51,993 nucleotides of DNA from Gammaproteobacteria bacterium F7 (lineage in GTDB: Bacteria > Pseudomonadota > Gammaproteobacteria > Pseudomonadales > IMCC2047). Positions 16,388 through 27,105 of the stretch are shown here, one piece after another. How positions within the stretch are numbered: the stretch's first letter is position 1; the number at the start of each line of letters is the position of its first letter. Under the pieces are notes generated by a model. It was given only the letters and a program-made list of their open reading frames with translations. It did not search any database and was not told the DNA's origin. The DNA lies in NCBI GenBank assembly GCA_001593685.1, contig LUKI01000011.1:1-51993 (forward strand). The letters run 5' to 3'. The position numbers and the translations under genes are program-made.

Positions 16388-16648
16388 ATGGTACAAACAG
16401 CACAACAACATCGAGACGGTGAAACCGGTCACTTCCCTTTTCGTAGCGATCGCATTTATTTTTCAGGGGATGCCTGGTATTTCCTGATACGTGGCGGCCA
16501 ATCCAAGGGACCTTACAGCAACATCGACGAAACCAAGCTAGCCCTGCAAAATTACATTCACACCCTCAACAAGTTAAACAGGGCCTTCCACATGGCAAAT
16601 GACGACGAGCACACGTCCAAATCTCAGCACAAAATAAGCTCGCACTAA
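16388..16648 (+). CDS. Small conserved protein of the DUF6316 type
   Basis: An 86-residue soluble protein with a compact conserved body (FRSDRIYFSGDAWYFLIRGGQSKGPYSNIDETKLALQ..., residues about 18-55) and a polar tail. The body matches what I recall as DUF6316, a gammaproteobacterial family with no known role. It is divergent from cysE and overlaps the 3' end of trmJ by four bases tail-to-tail. Confidence 0.7.
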   Translation: MVQTAQQHRDGETGHFPFRSDRIYFSGDAWYFLIRGGQSKGPYSNIDETKLALQNYIHTLNKLNRAFHMANDDEHTSKSQHKISSH

Positions 16649-17391
16649 CCTTTGTGAATCAACTTCTGCGCGGCACTTAAGATACCGCGCATTATACTGA
16701 CTTCCATCTTATCCATGCGACTACGCATAAATAACCGCTTCATTCGCGGCATCAGCTGCCGAGGACGACTGGGAATAATAACCCCCAATTCGATGAGAGT
16801 CTCTTCAAAGTGCTCCAAAAAATAGCGCATTTCATCGGCTGAAGCTGGACCAACATCCCACTCATTTTCCCAGTCCCACGCCTCTTTCAAACCATCACGA
16901 TTCAACATAGCCATTCGCAATTCATAGCAAACCACCTGCACGGCCGTCCCCAAATTCAGTGAACTGTAATCTGGGTTTGCCGGGATTTGTAAATGAAAAT
17001 TACAGCGCTGTAATTCTTCGTTGGTCATACCTCGATCTTCGCGACCAAACAGAATAGCCACTTGGTGCTCTTCCGGCTCGCTCATGACCGTCTCAGCACT
17101 TTGTCGAGGATCCATCACTGGCCAGGGCATGCTGCGATCTCTGGCACTCGTGCCCAACACCAACTGACAACCATCAAGCGCCTCATCAAGCGTTTCACAC
17201 ACAACCGCCTTGTCCAGCACGTCGACCGCATTTGATGCCCGCCACACTGCTTGCTCATGCGGGTATTTCTGTGGCGCCACTAAGTACAGTTTATCCAACC
17301 CCATATTTTTCATAGCACGAGCGGCCGCGCCAATATTGCCTGGGTGACTGGTATCAATAAGCACAATTCGAATATTTTTCAGATCTAACAT
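16645..17391 (-). CDS. trmJ: tRNA (cytidine/uridine-32-2'-O)-methyltransferase
   Basis: A SPOUT-class methyltransferase that methylates the 2'-OH of residue 32 in the anticodon loop using S-adenosylmethionine. The 248-residue sequence shows the knotted-domain motifs: RIVLIDTSHPGNIGAAARAMKNMG at the start, ILFGREDRGMTNEEL in the middle (residues about 115-130), and SSLNLGTAVQVVCYELR forming the knot. A C-terminal helical extension is also present. Its place beside cysE and secDF is the usual one in pseudomonad-like genomes (there with suhB, absent here). Confidence 0.93.
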   Translation of the reverse strand: MLDLKNIRIVLIDTSHPGNIGAAARAMKNMGLDKLYLVAPQKYPHEQAVWRASNAVDVLDKAVVCETLDEALDGCQLVLGTSARDRSMPWPVMDPRQSAETVMSEPEEHQVAILFGREDRGMTNEELQRCNFHLQIPANPDYSSLNLGTAVQVVCYELRMAMLNRDGLKEAWDWENEWDVGPASADEMRYFLEHFEETLIELGVIIPSRPRQLMPRMKRLFMRSRMDKMEVSIMRGILSAAQKLIHKG

Positions 17392-17432
17392 GACTTTCTC
17401 TTCACCACTGGTAGTGTGGCTTTTAATTAAAC

Positions 17433-17466
17433 AAAAAAGCCCGCAACTAAATTTGCAGGCTTTTTA
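17433..17466 (-). terminator. Intrinsic terminator downstream of secF (bidirectional shape)
   Basis: Nine-pair stem AGCCCGCAA (17438-17446) with TTGCAGGCT (17453-17461) including one G-T pair, flanked by an A-run on the left and a T-run on the right. It can end transcripts from the secDF side before trmJ. Confidence 0.85.
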
Positions 17467-17489
17467 ATACCTATATAACCATATTGGCG

Positions 17490-18410
17490 TTAGGGGGACA
17501 TATCCTCCTGATCGGCACCCTCTTTGACCGGCACCATCAAATCTTCTTTACTGATTCCCAGTGCCAACAACACATTGGCCGCAACATAAATCGACGAGTA
17601 GGTTCCAATCACAACACCAATCATCAGCGCCACCGAAAAGCCACGAATCAACTCACCACCAAAAACTGTTAACGCCATCAGCACCATTACCGTTGTCAAC
17701 GAGGTGACCAATGTACGCCCCAAGGTTTGATTGAGCGCTTCGTTAATAACATCCGTTGGTGAACCTTTGCGCATTTTACGGAAGTTTTCGCGAATACGGT
17801 CCGATACCACAATGGTATCGTTGAGCGAGTAACCGATGACCGCGAGCAGAGCCGCCAACACAGTCAAGTCAAAATTCCAACCCAACAGAGAGAAGACGCC
17901 CAATACAATCAGTACATCGTGGCCTAGCGCCAACACCGCACCTAACGAAAATTTCAGCTGAAAGCGCATCGCCACGTAAATCATCACCACGCCAAGCGCC
18001 AGCAACAGTCCCAGCCCGCCTTGCTCACGTAACTCTTCGCCAACTTGTGCACCGACAAACTCAGAGCGACGCAGCTCAACATCATATTGCCCCTGCTCAC
18101 TCAATGTTGACAACACTTGCGCACCAACTTGCTGATCATATCCCTGAGGCAAACGTACCAGCACATCGGTTTCAGCACCAAAATACTGCACCACCGGCTT
18201 TTCATAACCTGCCTGCTCAAGCTGCTGACGAATCTGGTTAAGATTTGCGGTCTGCTGATAACTCACTTCAATCAGTGTGCCGCCGGTAAAATCCAAACCA
18301 AAAGACAACTGCTTAAATGCCAATGAGCCTATTGAAACCACTAACAGCACGATTGAAAAAATCGCTGCCAGACGGCGTTTACCCATAAAATCGAAATTAA
18401 ATGTTTTCAT
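17490..18410 (-). CDS. secF: Protein translocase subunit SecF
   Basis: SecF joins SecD in the inner membrane and uses the proton gradient to help SecYEG-translocated proteins leave on the periplasmic side. The 306-residue sequence begins with the family opening FDFMGKRRLAAIFSIVLLVVS. It shows FGLDFTGGTLIEV, a short periplasmic domain (residues about 40-120) and five more membrane segments with YSLNDTIVVSDRIREN. Length is usual. It is 15 bases downstream of secD and closes the operon. Confidence 0.96.
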   Translation of the reverse strand: MKTFNFDFMGKRRLAAIFSIVLLVVSIGSLAFKQLSFGLDFTGGTLIEVSYQQTANLNQIRQQLEQAGYEKPVVQYFGAETDVLVRLPQGYDQQVGAQVLSTLSEQGQYDVELRRSEFVGAQVGEELREQGGLGLLLALGVVMIYVAMRFQLKFSLGAVLALGHDVLIVLGVFSLLGWNFDLTVLAALLAVIGYSLNDTIVVSDRIRENFRKMRKGSPTDVINEALNQTLGRTLVTSLTTVMVLMALTVFGGELIRGFSVALMIGVVIGTYSSIYVAANVLLALGISKEDLMVPVKEGADQEDMSP

Positions 18411-18425
18411 CGATTTAGCCGTCCC

Positions 18426-20285
18426 TTATATGTGTAGCTTTTTAATGTTACGACGACCATAGGTCATATTAACTAACGCTCGGGTCAGCACAATAGCCGT
18501 AAACATAGAGGTCACGATACCAATTGACAGCGTCACCGCAAAACCTTTAACCGGCCCAGTACCCACCGCAAACAGAATTACCGCCACCAAAAGTGTCGTG
18601 ATATTAGCATCAAAAATAGTCGAGAAAGCCCGCTCATAACCGGCATGGATTGCCGATTGTACAGGTACGCCGTTTTTCAACTCTTCCTTGATACGCGCAA
18701 AAATCAGTACGTTCGCATCAACTGCCATACCTACCGTCAGCACAATACCGGCAATACCTGGCAAGGTTAAGGTAGCCGACAACATTGACATAACCGCCAC
18801 CAACAGGACCAGGTTAGCGCACAAAGCGATATTGGCAAAAACACCAAACACACGGTAGTAAATCAACATAAAGGCGACAACCAGCAACAGGCCAATCTGC
18901 ACTGATTTAACGCCCAACTCAATATTTTCCTGCCCCAGGCTTGGACCAACAGTGCGTTCTTCTACGAAATAGATTGGCGCAGCTAACGAGCCCGCACGTA
19001 ACAGCAGGGCGAGTTCTGATGATTCTTGAGGGCTATCCAGTCCAGTAATACGGAAACGGTTACCCAGCGCCGACTGAATCGTGGCAAGGCTGATAATGCC
19101 CTTTTCAACATACTTTGTTGATTCAGGCACTAACTCACCATTAACCTCTTTGTATCGTGTGCGTGTTTTATGCTCAATAAACAACACCGCCATGGAGCGC
19201 CCGACGTTATCACGGGTAGCACGATTCATTAGCTTGCCGCCTTTGGCATCAAGCGTAATATTCACCTCTGGCTGACCATTTTCATCGTAACCGGTGGCCG
19301 CATTAGACACACTATTACCGGTGATAATCAGGTCTTTCTCCAAGCGTGCAGTTCGCCCAGCCTTTGCCTTATCACGGAAAGAGAATACCTCTGTTCGACT
19401 GCTCAATTCATCTGCCGCTGCCTCTAGTCGAAACTCAAGGTTCGCAGTTGCACCAATAATTCGCTTGGCCAGCGCGGTATCCTGAATACCGGGCAGCTCG
19501 ACAACAATCCGATTGCGGCCCTGCCGCTGCACAAGTGGTTCTGCAACCCCCAGCTCGTTAACCCGATTACGCAGCGTTGTCAGGTTTTGTTTAATCGCAT
19601 AATCTTCAATTTCACGCAGCGTACTCTCATCGAGCTTCAAAGAAAGGTAATACATTCCATCTTCTTCGGAATCGCTAACCAGAAACTCACGATAATCGGT
19701 GCGTAGCTGCGAGACTGCCTGATCACGCACCGCTTGCTTTGTAAATTTAATTCGTAGACTACCGTCTTTTTCGTTACTGATATTTCGATAGCGCAGCTTC
19801 TCTTCACGCAGCTTATTACGAATCTCACTCACATAAACCGCCATGCGCTGCTTTACCGCTTCAGCCATGTCGACTTCTAATAAGAAGTGCACACCGCCAC
19901 GCAAATCAAGCCCCAGCTTCATCGGTGAGGCCGCCATGCTAAGCAGCCAATCGGGGGTTGTTGGCGCAAGGTTTAGAGCCACCAGGTAATCATCGCCCAG
20001 TGCCTGCGTCACCACTGCTTTACCACGCAGCTGGTCATCACTGTTATTGAAGCGAATCAGAGCGTTGCGCTCATTAATTTCAGGCGCCTTAAAGTCAACA
20101 CCTTCTTTTTCTAATGCACGACTAACGTGTTTAATCACCGCCGCATCAACCGGTGTTGAAGAACTCGCCCCTGACAGCTGAATAGCCGGGTCATCGGGAT
20201 ATAAATTAGGCGCAGCGTAGATGCCGCCCAACACCAACACAGTCAGTATCAGTAGGTATTTCCATAGCGGATATCGGTTCAGCAT
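18426..20285 (-). CDS. secD: Protein translocase subunit SecD
   Basis: The partner of SecF, an RND-type six-helix membrane protein with a large periplasmic domain. The 619-residue length is that of the proteobacterial long form. Visible features are LGLDLRGGVHFLLEVDM after the first helix, VELPGIQD in the P1 region, and the C-terminal block GMAVDANVLIFARIKEELKNG carrying the conserved aspartate and arginine of the proton path. It lies 93 bases after yajC with a terminator-like hairpin between. Confidence 0.96.
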   Translation of the reverse strand: MLNRYPLWKYLLILTVLVLGGIYAAPNLYPDDPAIQLSGASSSTPVDAAVIKHVSRALEKEGVDFKAPEINERNALIRFNNSDDQLRGKAVVTQALGDDYLVALNLAPTTPDWLLSMAASPMKLGLDLRGGVHFLLEVDMAEAVKQRMAVYVSEIRNKLREEKLRYRNISNEKDGSLRIKFTKQAVRDQAVSQLRTDYREFLVSDSEEDGMYYLSLKLDESTLREIEDYAIKQNLTTLRNRVNELGVAEPLVQRQGRNRIVVELPGIQDTALAKRIIGATANLEFRLEAAADELSSRTEVFSFRDKAKAGRTARLEKDLIITGNSVSNAATGYDENGQPEVNITLDAKGGKLMNRATRDNVGRSMAVLFIEHKTRTRYKEVNGELVPESTKYVEKGIISLATIQSALGNRFRITGLDSPQESSELALLLRAGSLAAPIYFVEERTVGPSLGQENIELGVKSVQIGLLLVVAFMLIYYRVFGVFANIALCANLVLLVAVMSMLSATLTLPGIAGIVLTVGMAVDANVLIFARIKEELKNGVPVQSAIHAGYERAFSTIFDANITTLLVAVILFAVGTGPVKGFAVTLSIGIVTSMFTAIVLTRALVNMTYGRRNIKKLHI

Positions 20286-20333
20286 TGACTTGCCTGTTCC
20301 CTTTGTAAAAAAAGTAAATCAAACAGCGATCAT

Positions 20334-20361
20334 AAAAAAGAGGCCGTGATCACTCACAGCC
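20334..20361 (-). terminator. Terminator-like hairpin between yajC and secD
   Basis: On the minus strand an eight-pair stem GGCTGTGA / TCACGGCC (one G-T pair) with a four-base loop is followed by TCTTTTTT. It would end or attenuate transcription after yajC before the secD start at 20285. Confidence 0.75.
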
Positions 20362-20378
20362 CCGTATTTTCAGTCCGC

Positions 20379-20711
20379 TTAAATGGCTTTCAGCGTACCC
20401 TTTGGCAACACACTAACAACAGCCTGCTTCTGTATAGTCAACTCAACATTGTCGGCCACTTCAATCACGACAAAGCCTTCATCAACCTTAGTGATCTTGC
20501 CAACCACGCCACCACTTGTGCTTACCTCGTCACCTTTGCCCAAACTTTCCAGTAAGCCTTTGTGCTCTTTGTTACGTTTACTCTGAGGACGCCAAATCAG
20601 AAAGTAAAAAACAGCGACAAAAATTGCCAGCATGATGAATGGCTCAAAGCTACCACCACCGGCCGCAGCACCGGCTTCTTGAGCAACGGCTTCAGGAATA
20701 AAAAAACTCAT
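20379..20711 (-). CDS. yajC: Preprotein translocase accessory subunit YajC
   Basis: A 110-residue single-pass inner-membrane protein that associates with SecDF. It has one hydrophobic segment (PFIMLAIFVAVFYFLIWRPQ), followed by the family motif RPQSKRNKEHKGLLESLGKGDEV and a small beta domain with GGVVGKI. Standard length and position, between tgt and secD. Confidence 0.95.
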   Translation of the reverse strand: MSFFIPEAVAQEAGAAAGGGSFEPFIMLAIFVAVFYFLIWRPQSKRNKEHKGLLESLGKGDEVSTSGGVVGKITKVDEGFVVIEVADNVELTIQKQAVVSVLPKGTLKAI

Positions 20712-20740
20712 AATAAACTCCGTAAAATAATCGTATAAAG

Positions 20741-22926
<2,186 letters not shown>

Positions 22927-23085
22927 GGTCTGCCTGAGCCCGTTCGTGAGGGATAAAAATTGGCGGCAAGGGTAGCTAAATTCGACACAAAGTACCACCC
23001 GAATCGGTGATTAAATCTTGCAAAACAGAGACATAAGATGTTTTTCAGCGTCGTCAATAACACGCTAATTAATCGTCGCAATCAA

Positions 23086-23113
23086 TTGACCTGCAAAAGC
23101 AATTAGCTATAAT
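23086..23113 (+). promoter_or_regulatory. Sigma70 promoter of tRNA-Leu
   Basis: TTGACC at 23086-23091 and a perfect TATAAT at 23108-23113, 16-bp spacer. Transcription would start near 23120, leaving about 60 bases of 5' leader for RNase P removal. Confidence 0.8.
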
Positions 23114-23180
23114 GACCCGCCTTCGCAATTCACGCCTAGTGATATTCCAAACTGGCGTTGCGAAAACTGTATGACGATGT

Positions 23181-23265
23181 GCCGGTGTGGTGAAATTGGT
23201 ATACACGACGGATTCAAAATCCGTTGCCGCAAGGCGTGGCGGTTCGAGTCCGCCCACCGGTACCA
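23181..23265 (+). tRNA. tRNA-Leu (anticodon CAA), CCA encoded
   Basis: An 85-base cloverleaf with the acceptor stem GCCGGTG / CACCGGT closed by a G-T first pair. The D arm is GTGAAATTGGTATACAC. The anticodon stem ACGGA / TCCGT carries loop TTCAAAA (anticodon CAA). There is a long variable arm (TGCCGCAAGGCGT) and a T arm with GGTTCGAGTCC, followed by discriminator A and CCA. It reads the UUG codon. Its 3' 35 bases recur with two mismatches at 27043-27077, which suggests it has served as an integration site. Confidence 0.97.
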
Positions 23266-23267
23266 CT
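23231..23267 (+). repeat. Candidate attachment site, left copy (3' end of tRNA-Leu)
   Basis: The 37 bases from AAGGCGTGGC to TACCACT match 27043-27079 with two substitutions (G for A at 23241, G for C at 23260). Confidence 0.7.
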
Positions 23268-23647
23268 TATAAATCAACAAGTTAAAAAAAAAGAAGCTGG
23301 AAAAATCCAGACAACCCACCTCGTTTCCAACAAAGTGCCCACATTCGTCCACACTTCCAACTTAAAACCCGCTTTTGCACTAACCCACCAATCAATATGC
23401 CACTACAATAATGAGCAGATACACAGTTTAATTTACAGCTTCCTTCCAGAGTACTAAGCGCGCTGTACTTCCGCATGTTTTTCAAAAATGACTAACCTGC
23501 TTACGAGGTAAAGTTCTGTTGAAAGGGTGCAACCGGAACAACTCTGTATTTCATAACGCTCTCAACCACATATTCTAAAGAGAGACACTTTACAAGCCCG
23601 CCAGACACCGAAAGCCAGCCCCGAGAACTTCACTGCCAGACAGAGGG
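23268..23647. other. Noncoding stretch after tRNA-Leu
   Basis: I see no supported gene, hairpin terminator or repeat here. The sequence contains short AT-rich runs and no frame with a good start site. Confidence 0.5.
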
Positions 23648-24424
23648 CTACCTTAGTCGCCAGCACTTCAGCGACTGTCTGGCTTTTTTGGCAATCGCTG
23701 TCTTCAAGGCCTCTTCATAATTATCCAGAACTGCCCGATGACGTGGTAGCAGACCGTGACCATGCATAGCCAGCCAATCATCCAACTGATGAAGGTCATG
23801 CAGTAATCCCAGCTTCTCCCCCAGTACTTTTAGCTGCTTATGCCGGCGATCAGCTTTGAAACCGGGCTCTACTTTGGCCAAAAAAAGATAAGCTTTTACC
23901 GCCTTACGCCAATCGTGGTAGCTCTCTCGCTGTTCCGGCTTCAGCTGGGTATAGCAACGTAAAATCTCGCTCTGGGCACGATTCAGCAATGACGGGTACG
24001 CCACTGGCTTGATAACTTTCAAATTTACCCTTTTGACGCCCTTTTGCACACTTCGCAAACGCCGTGTTAACTTACCCGGCGACAGCGGCGTTTTTGCTTC
24101 CTCAGCCAACAGGGCCTGATAGATATCTCGCAATGCTGCAGACTCCTCAAGCTCCGCCGCAAACAGCTGTTCAAACAACCCCCTCATCACCTGCGCTTCG
24201 CGTGTCGGCGCCAGGCATCTGGCCAGTTTTTTGGCCTCTTTTCGGATGTTAGTTACTGACTTCGCTCTCCCCCAGAGTGTCGCCTCAGCACGTACGCGCT
24301 TTGTCAGCACCCGAATTTTATGGATGGTTTCTTCATCAGGCATGTCATCCGTCCGGGCCAGCCTATGTCGATATGTTTTCAGGGCATCAAGCAGATCTCG
24401 CTTCTGCTGGCGGTGGTTTGTCAT
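23648..24424 (-). CDS. CHAD domain protein
   Basis: A 258-residue all-helical basic protein. CHAD domains carry conserved histidines and many lysines/arginines and are tied to inorganic polyphosphate binding. Here the first conserved histidine is in EETIHKIRVLTKRVRAEATLW (residues about 32-52). The second half repeats the pattern (YHDWRKAVKAYLFLA and LGLLHDLHQLDDWL). No CYTH phosphatase domain is fused to it, unlike some relatives. It is divergent from the phosphate transporter gene at 24754, which is a coherent phosphate/polyphosphate context. It sits between the two tRNA-like repeats and may have arrived by transfer. Confidence 0.88.
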   Translation of the reverse strand: MTNHRQQKRDLLDALKTYRHRLARTDDMPDEETIHKIRVLTKRVRAEATLWGRAKSVTNIRKEAKKLARCLAPTREAQVMRGLFEQLFAAELEESAALRDIYQALLAEEAKTPLSPGKLTRRLRSVQKGVKRVNLKVIKPVAYPSLLNRAQSEILRCYTQLKPEQRESYHDWRKAVKAYLFLAKVEPGFKADRRHKQLKVLGEKLGLLHDLHQLDDWLAMHGHGLLPRHRAVLDNYEEALKTAIAKKARQSLKCWRLR

Positions 24425-24753
24425 TTGCTACTCACTAATCGTTAACAAACAGCTCTCAAGGTGAACAGGTATAGGAAGTATAAGCCACCTTTTCATTGAA
24501 CAACCAACCCGCCCATTTCGGGTCAGACAAGTCCATTTCATCCGCGAATATGTTTGGGCTGAGGATCGTTAGTATTCGATTAAGAATTAGGCATAGGATT
24601 TTCATCACTTAAATATGTTTTGAGTCCGCGCTTGTCTCATAGCTTAGTAACAAAAGTTGGTCGTTTTATTGATATTGGCCAGCAATCATCGATATCTTCC
24701 AGTTTATACTACTGAGAGAAGCTAATTCTTCCGAGAATAAAGGCAGGATCCCA
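24425..24753. other. Divergent intergenic region between the CHAD and Na/Pi cotransporter genes
   Basis: No gene seen. It should hold both promoters. I looked for a PhoB box (two CTGTCAT-like half sites 11 bases apart) and did not find a convincing one. A ribosome site GGCAGG precedes ATG 24754. Confidence 0.5.
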
Positions 24754-26469
24754 ATGACGACACCCTTTTGGCAACTCTTATTTGGCTTGGGTATTTTCCT
24801 TTATGGCATGTCCCGTCTGGAAGAAGGCTTGCGTGACATCAGCCGCACTCGGCTAAAACGCTGGTTAATACAATCCACATCGACACCCATAAGCAGTGCC
24901 AGTTTTGGTGTAGCTATCACCACCTTGCTACAAAGTAGCTCCATGGTCAGCCTGCTGGTGCTGGCCTTTGCCAGTGCTGGAATCATGCCTCTTTATAATG
25001 GCATTGGCGTAATATTGGGGGCCAATGTCGGCACCACCGCCACCGGTTGGTTAGTAACCTTGCTGGGCTTTAAACTGGATCTCGAGGTATTGGCAATCCC
25101 ATTGTTTGGGATCGGCTGCCTCAGCCAAGTACTACTCAAAGCGGGCACGCGCTGGCGCGCTGCGGGAAAATTGATACTGGGATTAGGGTTACTATTATAC
25201 GGTCTGTCGCTGATGAAAAGCAGTGTCGCCAATCTGCCGCAGTCATGGGATATCAGTCTATTAAGTGAGCAACCTGCCATCCTCTATTTGCTGGTTGGTA
25301 TTTTAATAACGGCGATCATTCAGTCCAGTTCCGCAACCATGATGTTATCGCTGACCGCCTTACACGCTGGGCTGATAGATCTTCCAGGCGCCGCCTCGCT
25401 AGTTATCGGTGCCGATATCGGCACCACCAGCACCACGGTGCTCGGCAGTTTAACGGGCAGCGCTATTAAAAAACGCTTGGCGCTGGCACACGTGCTGTTT
25501 AATTTTATCGTCGACATTGCCGCTTTTATATTTCTGCTACCTTTTCTACCTGAACTACTCTCCTGGTTGGGAGTTTCTGACCCACTCTACTCACTGGTCG
25601 CTTTTCACAGTTGTTTCAACCTGCTGGGATTATTGTGTTTTTTACCCTTCCTGAAACCTTTTTCACGCTGGATAAATCATCGTTTTGATGGCACAGAAAC
25701 ACTAACACATTCAATTCAATCCATGCCCACAGAGGTTCCTGAAGCTGCATTATCAGCCATGGTGAAACAAGTAAATAGACTATGGCTGCAAGCGCTACTC
25801 AACAATCTGCAACACTTTTCCTTAAAGCTGACTGATCTCGGCAAACTATCGACTAACCAGTTGTTAGTCGATCTATCGCTTAAAAACAATAACGCGGCCT
25901 GGCAACAGCACTATGAATTAATCAAGGACCATGAAGATGATCTGATGCAGTTTGCCCTGCGCTTACAACAGGAGCCGCTGAATGAAAACCAGGCACAACA
26001 GCTTGCCAAGCTGCTTGAAGTGACACGTTCCTTGGTATACGCCTGCAAAACCTTGAAGGATATCCACCAAAACTTGCAGCACCTGCAAAACAGTGATGAC
26101 TCAGCCGCTACCACTTTGTTTTTTTTGCAACAGCAGTTCCACCGTGATCTTTATCGTCAGTTTGTCTCTTTGATGCTGGAGAAGCACGCCGCAGGTTATG
26201 TGCTCGAAGACCTGGCCAACCTGCAAACAACCAATGACCAGCATTATCAAACGATGAATACACGAGTGTATTCTGCGGCTGATTATCATGAAAAGGCTGG
26301 TAACAAAGTTCTGATTGATGGCGACGCACAGCTATCCACGCAACTGAATGTAAATCGTGAAATCCATCACGCTAACAAGAGCCTGATACAGTCACTTCAC
26401 CAGTGGTTGAATATCATGCAGCTGTCAGACCTTTCATTGGAACCAGCCGGTTACAAGGAGATTACATAG
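24754..26469 (+). CDS. Na+/phosphate cotransporter family protein with PhoU-like C-terminal domain
   Basis: A 571-residue inner-membrane protein. Residues about 1-310 form the two inverted NptA/PNaS repeats, each with the family QSSS motif: TLLQSSSMVS near residue 55 and AIIQSSSATM near 190. GANVGTT and GADIGTTST are the matching partner motifs. The remaining ~260 residues are helical and PhoU-like, as in many bacterial members. The family imports or exports phosphate coupled to sodium. Length is normal and the frame is intact. Confidence 0.88.
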   Translation: MTTPFWQLLFGLGIFLYGMSRLEEGLRDISRTRLKRWLIQSTSTPISSASFGVAITTLLQSSSMVSLLVLAFASAGIMPLYNGIGVILGANVGTTATGWLVTLLGFKLDLEVLAIPLFGIGCLSQVLLKAGTRWRAAGKLILGLGLLLYGLSLMKSSVANLPQSWDISLLSEQPAILYLLVGILITAIIQSSSATMMLSLTALHAGLIDLPGAASLVIGADIGTTSTTVLGSLTGSAIKKRLALAHVLFNFIVDIAAFIFLLPFLPELLSWLGVSDPLYSLVAFHSCFNLLGLLCFLPFLKPFSRWINHRFDGTETLTHSIQSMPTEVPEAALSAMVKQVNRLWLQALLNNLQHFSLKLTDLGKLSTNQLLVDLSLKNNNAAWQQHYELIKDHEDDLMQFALRLQQEPLNENQAQQLAKLLEVTRSLVYACKTLKDIHQNLQHLQNSDDSAATTLFFLQQQFHRDLYRQFVSLMLEKHAAGYVLEDLANLQTTNDQHYQTMNTRVYSAADYHEKAGNKVLIDGDAQLSTQLNVNREIHHANKSLIQSLHQWLNIMQLSDLSLEPAGYKEIT

Positions 26470-26535
26470 TGTCCGATTCCAAACAACTAATCAGACATAA
26501 TCAGTCTCATCTGCTGTAGTGGCTTAGTAGGCTAA

Positions 26536-26757
26536 ACCGGCCGGATTCCGGCTCTGCGACCCTTTCAAACCAAACCCCTGGCCGAACGTCACCCTTCAGC
26601 CGTGCATATCCAGGACAAAAACCAGCAGGTTTTCCGCGAACTGAGGTTGAGGGGAGCACCTGCCATGTTGATCGGGGACAGTGTTATTCCAGGTGATTCG
26701 GCCTACGCAACGCTTGAAAAAGTAGCGCAACAGGCGCTGGCAAAAAACATCCACTAA
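26536..26757 (+). pseudogene. Remnant of a thioredoxin-fold (glutaredoxin-like) protein
   Basis: An open frame without a usable ATG encodes about 73 residues ending RGAPAMLIGDSVIPGDSAYATLEKVAQQAL. The RGAPAMLIGD-x-VIPG pattern resembles the second half of glutaredoxin/thioredoxin-like domains (cis-proline followed by a glycine-rich turn). No CxxC half is visible upstream, so this is probably a truncated relic. Identification is tentative. Confidence 0.4.
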
Positions 26758-27005
26758 CCGTCTTTACGAAGGCGGACATGTCCTGTGAACATGCCTACCA
26801 TATCGTTTTTCACGAGCTTTTTTATAGCCTTCGTTATGATTGGTATTCGCCTAACCTCTTCAGTTACTCGCCCACTAACACCTTGCTTAGCGCCCTCACG
26901 GAGCTTCACAAAAGCTGGTTCGATGATCTGCTCGATTTGGGTACGGGTAATATCATTATCTCGACCTAAGATTCGCTTGATAACCTTCTCAAAAAAACGT
27001 TTCAT
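26754..27005 (-). CDS. Hypothetical small basic protein
   Basis: An 83-residue frame (MKRFFEKVIKRILGRDND...) rich in lysine and arginine, with no membrane segment. I recognise no family. There is no good ribosome site before the start at 27005, and it overlaps the end of the glutaredoxin-like remnant by four bases. It lies just inside the right tRNA-like repeat. It may be a real small gene or a remnant. Confidence 0.35.
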   Translation of the reverse strand: MKRFFEKVIKRILGRDNDITRTQIEQIIEPAFVKLREGAKQGVSGRVTEEVRRIPIITKAIKKLVKNDMVGMFTGHVRLRKDG

Positions 27006-27042
27006 GCGCAGGAGAATAGGATGTTTCTGGTCTTCTGAAATT

Positions 27043-27079
27043 AAGGCGTGGCAGTTCGAGTCCGCCCACCGCTACCACT
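27043..27079 (+). repeat. Candidate attachment site, right copy (tRNA-Leu 3'-end duplicate)
   Basis: Thirty-seven bases matching 23231-23267 with two differences, covering the end of the variable arm, the T arm, the 3' acceptor strand and CCA. No tRNA body precedes it, so it is not a gene. It is the expected footprint of integration into a tRNA gene. Confidence 0.7.
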
Positions 27080-27105
27080 CAACAGTTCAAAAGGGTTCTT
27101 CCGCT

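Noticed and set aside
24425-24753. PhoB box controlling the Na/Pi cotransporter
   Set aside because: One TGTCTCAT-like stretch is present near 24634, but no second half site at 11-base spacing.
27043-27079. A second tRNA-Leu gene
   Set aside because: Only the 3' third of the cloverleaf is present; there is no D arm, anticodon stem or 5' acceptor strand.
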